Shown here: in pieces, positions 61,305-64,000 of the stretch
How the letters are laid out: each line of letters starts with the position of its first letter
Position numbering within the stretch: position 1 is the first letter of the stretch
Assembly (NCBI GenBank): GCA_027459505.1
Contig: DAIDIE010000043.1
Coordinates: 1-64,000 of the forward strand
Direction: 5' to 3'
DNA: 64,000 nt
Source of the DNA: Acidobacteriota bacterium
GTDB taxonomy: Bacteria; Acidobacteriota; Terriglobia; Terriglobales; SCQP01
Made by a program: the position numbers and the translations under genes
Notes under the pieces: model-generated
The model's input: the letters and a program-made list of their open reading frames with translations, nothing else
Databases searched by the model: none
What the model was told of the DNA's origin: nothing

Positions 61305-62708
61305 TTACGGTTGTCGCAAGTGAAAGGTCGAAAGCCACATCTTCACTACCGCACGGCTGGGCTCGTAGCGCGGCTCGGATGCCAGACTGACGAAATACAG
61401 GCGATTCGCGGAGCAGAACACCTTACTCCACACCACCCGGCCTTGGTCCGTGACATCGCGGCGCAAAACCGCGGGAATGCCTTGCTGATCGGTGGCGCTG
61501 GTTTCAGTGGCGGTGAGTCCGCCGGTCTGGCGGGCGCCCAGTTGCGCGGGAGTGCACTGGGAGGCTTGTGCTGGCGAATAGGTGACCATATAGACCAGAT
61601 TGTCCGCCATGGCCTGCTCCAGTTGAGACTGGTTACCGGCACCTAGATTCAGCAGCCGGGGTTGGGAGGGCATCCAGACCTGGTAGGCGCCGTCATCGGC
61701 GATATAGGTAATGCCGCTACCGCCTGCGCCGCGCGTCTGGGTCGCGGCCGGTACCGGCGATGGCGCTGCTTGGGGCGCCGGGGTCAGCGCCAGGGCTGGG
61801 GTAGGAGTAGGCGCAGCACCCGGCGCCGGGGCTGGAGCTGGAGCTGGTGTGAAGCCGCCCCCAGGGGGCGTGGGCTGTGGCTTCAACTCGACACGCAGGT
61901 CGTTGTTGTCGCTGGGGTTGACCCAGCGATAGCCGGGAGCGGGCTTGTAGGTACCGTTCTGTTGGCAGATCACGTTGGGTGTGTTGCGGGCGGGGCTGCC
62001 TGCAGGCAGGGGAGTCACGTCATAGTTGTGGGCGTCCTCCGGGTGTGACCAGTGCCAGCAGGGGGCCGGACGAATGTTTCCCGTCCCGGTTCCCACCAGC
62101 CGGCCATTGCCGGGGAGCGGAACATTGTTGGGAACCGGTTCTACGGTGAAATCGCTCTTGTCCTGCGGATGCACCCAACGCCAGCCCAACTGCGGATGAA
62201 ATCCGCCCTGGCCGTTCGCGATCAAGTGTGGATGCGCGGCGATGCTCTCGCCAGCCGGTACCGGCTGTACGGAATAATCGTGGGGATCGTTCGGATTTAC
62301 CCAACGCCAGCCCAGCGCGGGATGGAAGTTGCCGTCGCCAGTGCCTTCCAGATGGGCATGGCCGGCTACGGGTTCGCCCGCATTGAGGGGAGTCACCTGG
62401 TAATCGGAGGCGTTGTTGGGGTTCAGCCACTTCCATCCCATGGCGGGGCGGAACTTGCCGTCGCCGGTACCGACCAGGTGGGGATAGCCGGGCAGCGGTG
62501 TTTCCGCTGGAACCGGTTCTACCTGGTAGTTGTGAACGTCGTTGGGGTACATCCAGCGGTAGCCCATGCGCGGATGCAGCTTGCCATCGCTGCCCCGGAC
62601 CACATTGGGGTAGGTGGTCTGCGCTACCGCCTGGAAAGAGCGGCTGAAGACGGGGAGGGCGAGTGGCGAAGCCAAAGCGAAAAACAGAACGGCGCGATGC
62701 AAGCGCAT
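61305..62708 (-). CDS. Secreted protein with six exact 42-residue tandem repeats
   Basis: About 467 residues from ATG 62708 (GGAAAG upstream). Signal peptide, then six consecutive repeats of exactly 42 residues (about residues 33-284). Each follows 'PHLxGTGxGxFxPxxGWxW', then 'NPxDxxDYxVxPVPAGxPxx'; the repeats differ in many positions, so they are ancient. A Pro/Ala-rich linker (about 285-345) and a C-terminal domain with two or three Cys ('GITYIADDGAYQVWMPSQPR', 'VVWSKVFCSANRLYFVSLAS') follow. No family was recognised. Conserved Trp/Tyr and Asn-Pro-x-Asp suggest a repetitive beta structure at the cell surface. It lies 131 bp upstream of the lipoprotein gene at 61174 and may be in one transcription unit with it. 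Confidence 0.75.
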   Translation of the reverse strand: MRLHRAVLFFALASPLALPVFSRSFQAVAQTTYPNVVRGSDGKLHPRMGYRWMYPNDVHNYQVEPVPAETPLPGYPHLVGTGDGKFRPAMGWKWLNPNNASDYQVTPLNAGEPVAGHAHLEGTGDGNFHPALGWRWVNPNDPHDYSVQPVPAGESIAAHPHLIANGQGGFHPQLGWRWVHPQDKSDFTVEPVPNNVPLPGNGRLVGTGTGNIRPAPCWHWSHPEDAHNYDVTPLPAGSPARNTPNVICQQNGTYKPAPGYRWVNPSDNNDLRVELKPQPTPPGGGFTPAPAPAPAPGAAPTPTPALALTPAPQAAPSPVPAATQTRGAGGSGITYIADDGAYQVWMPSQPRLLNLGAGNQSQLEQAMADNLVYMVTYSPAQASQCTPAQLGARQTGGLTATETSATDQQGIPAVLRRDVTDQGRVVWSKVFCSANRLYFVSLASEPRYEPSRAVVKMWLSTFHLRQP

Positions 62709-62803
62709 AGGAGCCCACTTTCCTGGTAGCCAGTTTCGACTCACTCTGTAGCACAATCGGCGAAGCTATGCAAGCGGCGGCGGCGGAGAGCGGAGAGAGG
62801 AGA

Positions 62804-62908
62804 GTTGACAGTTAACAGTTCACAGTTAACCGTAGGGCGTAGCGGTGGTCTGGGGCCACCCATTCAAGGGGGCCAGGCAGTTGACAGTTCACCGTTCACC
62901 GTAGGGCG
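62804..62908. repeat. Short imperfect direct repeats (GTTGACAGTT...CGTAGGGCG)
   Basis: Copy 1 at 62804-62838 and copy 2 at 62880-62908 share GTTGACAGTT, a run of CAGTT/CGTTCAC variants, and a terminal CGTAGGGCG. Within copy 1 the unit (A)CAGTTAAC/TTCACAGTTAAC iterates. They sit between the repeat-protein gene and the ankyrin remnant, next to IS fragments, and may be intergenic repeat elements. Confidence 0.7.
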
Positions 62909-62922
62909 GCTCTCCGCCGGGC

Positions 62923-63412
62923 TCACAGCTTCGGCAGGATTGTGCTCCGCGGATTGGCTTCGCGGAACATCTTGATGTGCCGCGGCGACATGCGGTTGCG
63001 GAGTTCGTCAATGCGGCGCAGCAGCGACCCCATTTCCGCGTTGCTGGTACGGTTTTCGTAGCCCTTTTCCCAGTATTTCAATGGGGTGTGGCCGTTGCGA
63101 TCCGTCAGCGTCTGATCGGCATGGGCGTCTAACAAAAAATTCGCTATTTTGACGATACTGGGCGGCGATCATGAGGGCCGTGCTGAACCTGCCGTCGAGT
63201 TCTTCCAACGTCGTGTCCACGTCCCAGCCGCGGCTGAGGGCGTCGCGGAAGTAGGCGATATCGCCGGTGCGCGCGGCGCCCTCAACGTCGACCGCGGGAA
63301 ACGGTTTCGGCGGCGGCTCGGGCGGCTTCGGCCTGGAAAGCGGCCTGGGCTCGGGTAAGGTTCCGTCAATCAACGGCGTGGGAGGCGGCGGGAAGGTGCC
63401 GATGGGGTACGC
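62923..63412 (-). pseudogene. Frameshifted, 5'-truncated ankyrin-repeat protein gene
   Basis: The upstream segment encodes 'AVDVEGAARTGDIAYFRDAL' and 'STALMIAAQY', the start of ankyrin repeats. The next repeat continues in a different frame as 'VKIANFLLDAHADQTLTDRN' and 'GHTPLKYWEKG' from about 63160, so a frameshift separates them. Upstream the frame meets a TAG at 63413-63415, right beside IS3 sequence, with no start codon of its own. The gene therefore seems to be cut by an insertion and further decayed. Ankyrin proteins bind other proteins; here presumably non-functional. Confidence 0.75.
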
Positions 63413-63420
63413 CTATACCT

Positions 63421-63531
63421 TTAAAGGGTGACTGGCGCGGTGTGACGGTCACGCCGGAGGGCGCGCCGCTCGGTGAAGGCATACTCCTTTTGCAACTGCT
63501 CGACAGCCGCCTTCTGGGCTACGAGCTCCAT
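63421..63531 (-). pseudogene. 5' fragment of IS3 OrfB
   Basis: The -1 frame after the slippery site reads 'MELVAQKAAVEQLQKEYAFT' then ERRALRRDR, the conserved beginning of IS3 OrfB, and stops at 63421-63423 with no catalytic core. Truncated remnant. Confidence 0.8.
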
Positions 63532-63794
63532 CCGTTTTTTCGTATCACCGACTGCAGCGCGTCCTTGTCCGGGCTCAGGTCGGCCACCAGCTTGCGCAGC
63601 CGGCTGTTCTCTTCCCGTAGCTGCCTGACTTCCTGGGCCTGGCTCACGTCCATGCCGCCGTACTTGGCCTTCCACTGATAAAGGGTCGGCACCGAGACCC
63701 CCACCTCACGCGCCACATCGGCGGCTTTTCGTCCCGCCTCCATCTGCTTCCAAGCCGCAATCATCTGTGCTTCCGTATGCCTGCTCTTCGACAT
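63519..63794 (-). CDS. IS3-family transposase OrfA
   Basis: 91 residues from ATG 63794 (GGAGG upstream). HTH_Tnp_1 domain 'RHTEAQMIAAWKQMEAGRKA', 'ADVAREVGVSVPTLYQWKAK', then the leucine-zipper helix 'VRQLREENSRLRKLVADLSP'. Near the stop is the slippery heptamer A-AAA-AAC (63540 to 63534 on the minus strand), from which a -1 shift enters the OrfB frame 'KKRMELVAQKAA'. OrfB is then lost after about 37 codons, so the element is inactive. Confidence 0.85.
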   Translation of the reverse strand: MSKSRHTEAQMIAAWKQMEAGRKAADVAREVGVSVPTLYQWKAKYGGMDVSQAQEVRQLREENSRLRKLVADLSPDKDALQSVIRKNGWSS

Positions 63795-63855
63795 CGCAAT
63801 CCTCCAAAGTCGTCTGAAATCATACTCGGCTATGTGCGGATTGCGGGGAGCAAGG

Positions 63856-64000
63856 TCACGCCCAGCCCACCACCCGGCGGGAGAACGCATCGAGGATCAC
63901 CGCCAAGTAGACGAACTCCGTCCGCAGGCGGATGTAGGTGATATCGGCGACCCAAAGCTGATCGATGCCGGTCACCACCAGCTCCGGCGGCAGGTTGGGA
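63856..64000 (-). pseudogene. IS3-family OrfB (rve integrase core) fragment
   Basis: Translation of the last 145 bases reads 'IDQLWVADITYIRLRTEFVY' and 'LAVILDAFSRRVVGWA', then TGA at 63856-63858. The first catalytic Asp (ADITY) and second (LDAFSR) of the DDE core are present, but the protein is broken right after GWA and the rest is missing. Its upstream part lies beyond the window. Confidence 0.88.

Larger units (their letters stand above)
63421..64000 (-). mobile_element. Remnants of at least two IS3-family insertion sequences
   Basis: From right to left on the minus strand: a truncated OrfB catalytic-core fragment (63856-64000), then a complete-looking OrfA (63519-63794), then only the first 37 codons of its OrfB (63421-63531). 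Order is inverted relative to one intact IS3 element, so two copies have recombined or one inserted into another. The left boundary with the ankyrin gene is near 63415. Confidence 0.85.

Overview
The window looks like GC-rich chromosome of an Acidobacteriota member, probably Terriglobia-like. The support is family content: two tandem VWFA-domain proteins of the type common in Acidobacteria, a CRTAC1/ASPIC-UnbV protein beside a TPR-fused multiheme cytochrome, FG-GAP repeat surface proteins, two-component sensors, and TTG/GTG starts preceded by GGAGG. Phylum is an inference; there is no rRNA here. No prophage, CRISPR array or origin was seen. One tRNA (Ser-UGA) is present.

Layout. 1-10.8 kb: envelope and sensing genes (3'-truncated hybrid sensor kinase, GH31 glycosidase, lipoprotein, two paralogous outer-membrane proteins, a 58-aa zinc-ribbon protein, a TPR protein and an FG-GAP protein). 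10.9-18.7 kb: an RND efflux operon (pump, adaptor, TolC-like channel) divergent from a LysR regulator, followed by an ECF-type sigma factor. 18.8-30.3 kb: winged-helix protein, PIN-domain remnant, tRNA-Ser, aldehyde dehydrogenase, an atypical radical SAM protein, DinB/YfiT-like protein, LOG-family protein, the RelA/SpoT enzyme, a lipoprotein and an FGGY kinase. 28.8-31.0 kb: NarX/NarL-like two-component pair. 31.2-38.8 kb: a run with a membrane pentaheme cytochrome-TPR protein, a CRTAC1 lipoprotein, an amidohydrolase and a PAP2 membrane enzyme.

38.9-47.0 kb holds the two most interesting items. (a) An AhpD-like peroxidase gene has an in-frame TGA exactly where the peroxidatic Cys of the CxxC motif belongs, followed by a hairpin fitting the bacterial SECIS pattern: a candidate CxxU selenoprotein. 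(b) A compact gene cluster encodes a stand-alone adenylating enzyme whose specificity residues read as a prolyl ligase, an acyl-CoA-dehydrogenase-like flavoprotein and a free carrier protein. This is the PltF/PltE/PltL logic that makes pyrrolyl-2-carboxyl-S-carrier. Here it is translationally coupled to an unusual GNAT-like/zinc-ribbon/methyltransferase fusion and an APH-type kinase. A RsbW-like kinase and STAS protein lie between (a) and (b).

47.1-57.4 kb is housekeeping and envelope: OmpA-like lipoprotein, UvrC, YtxH and DUF948-like proteins, MnmA, TlpA/ResA-like lipoprotein, HpnB-like glycosyltransferase, FolE, thioredoxin reductase-like protein and proline dehydrogenase. 57.4-62.7 kb: two VWFA proteins, a VirB10/TrbI-like lipoprotein and a secreted protein with six exact 42-residue repeats. 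62.8-64 kb is decayed: short repeats, a frameshifted ankyrin gene and remnants of at least two IS3-family elements.
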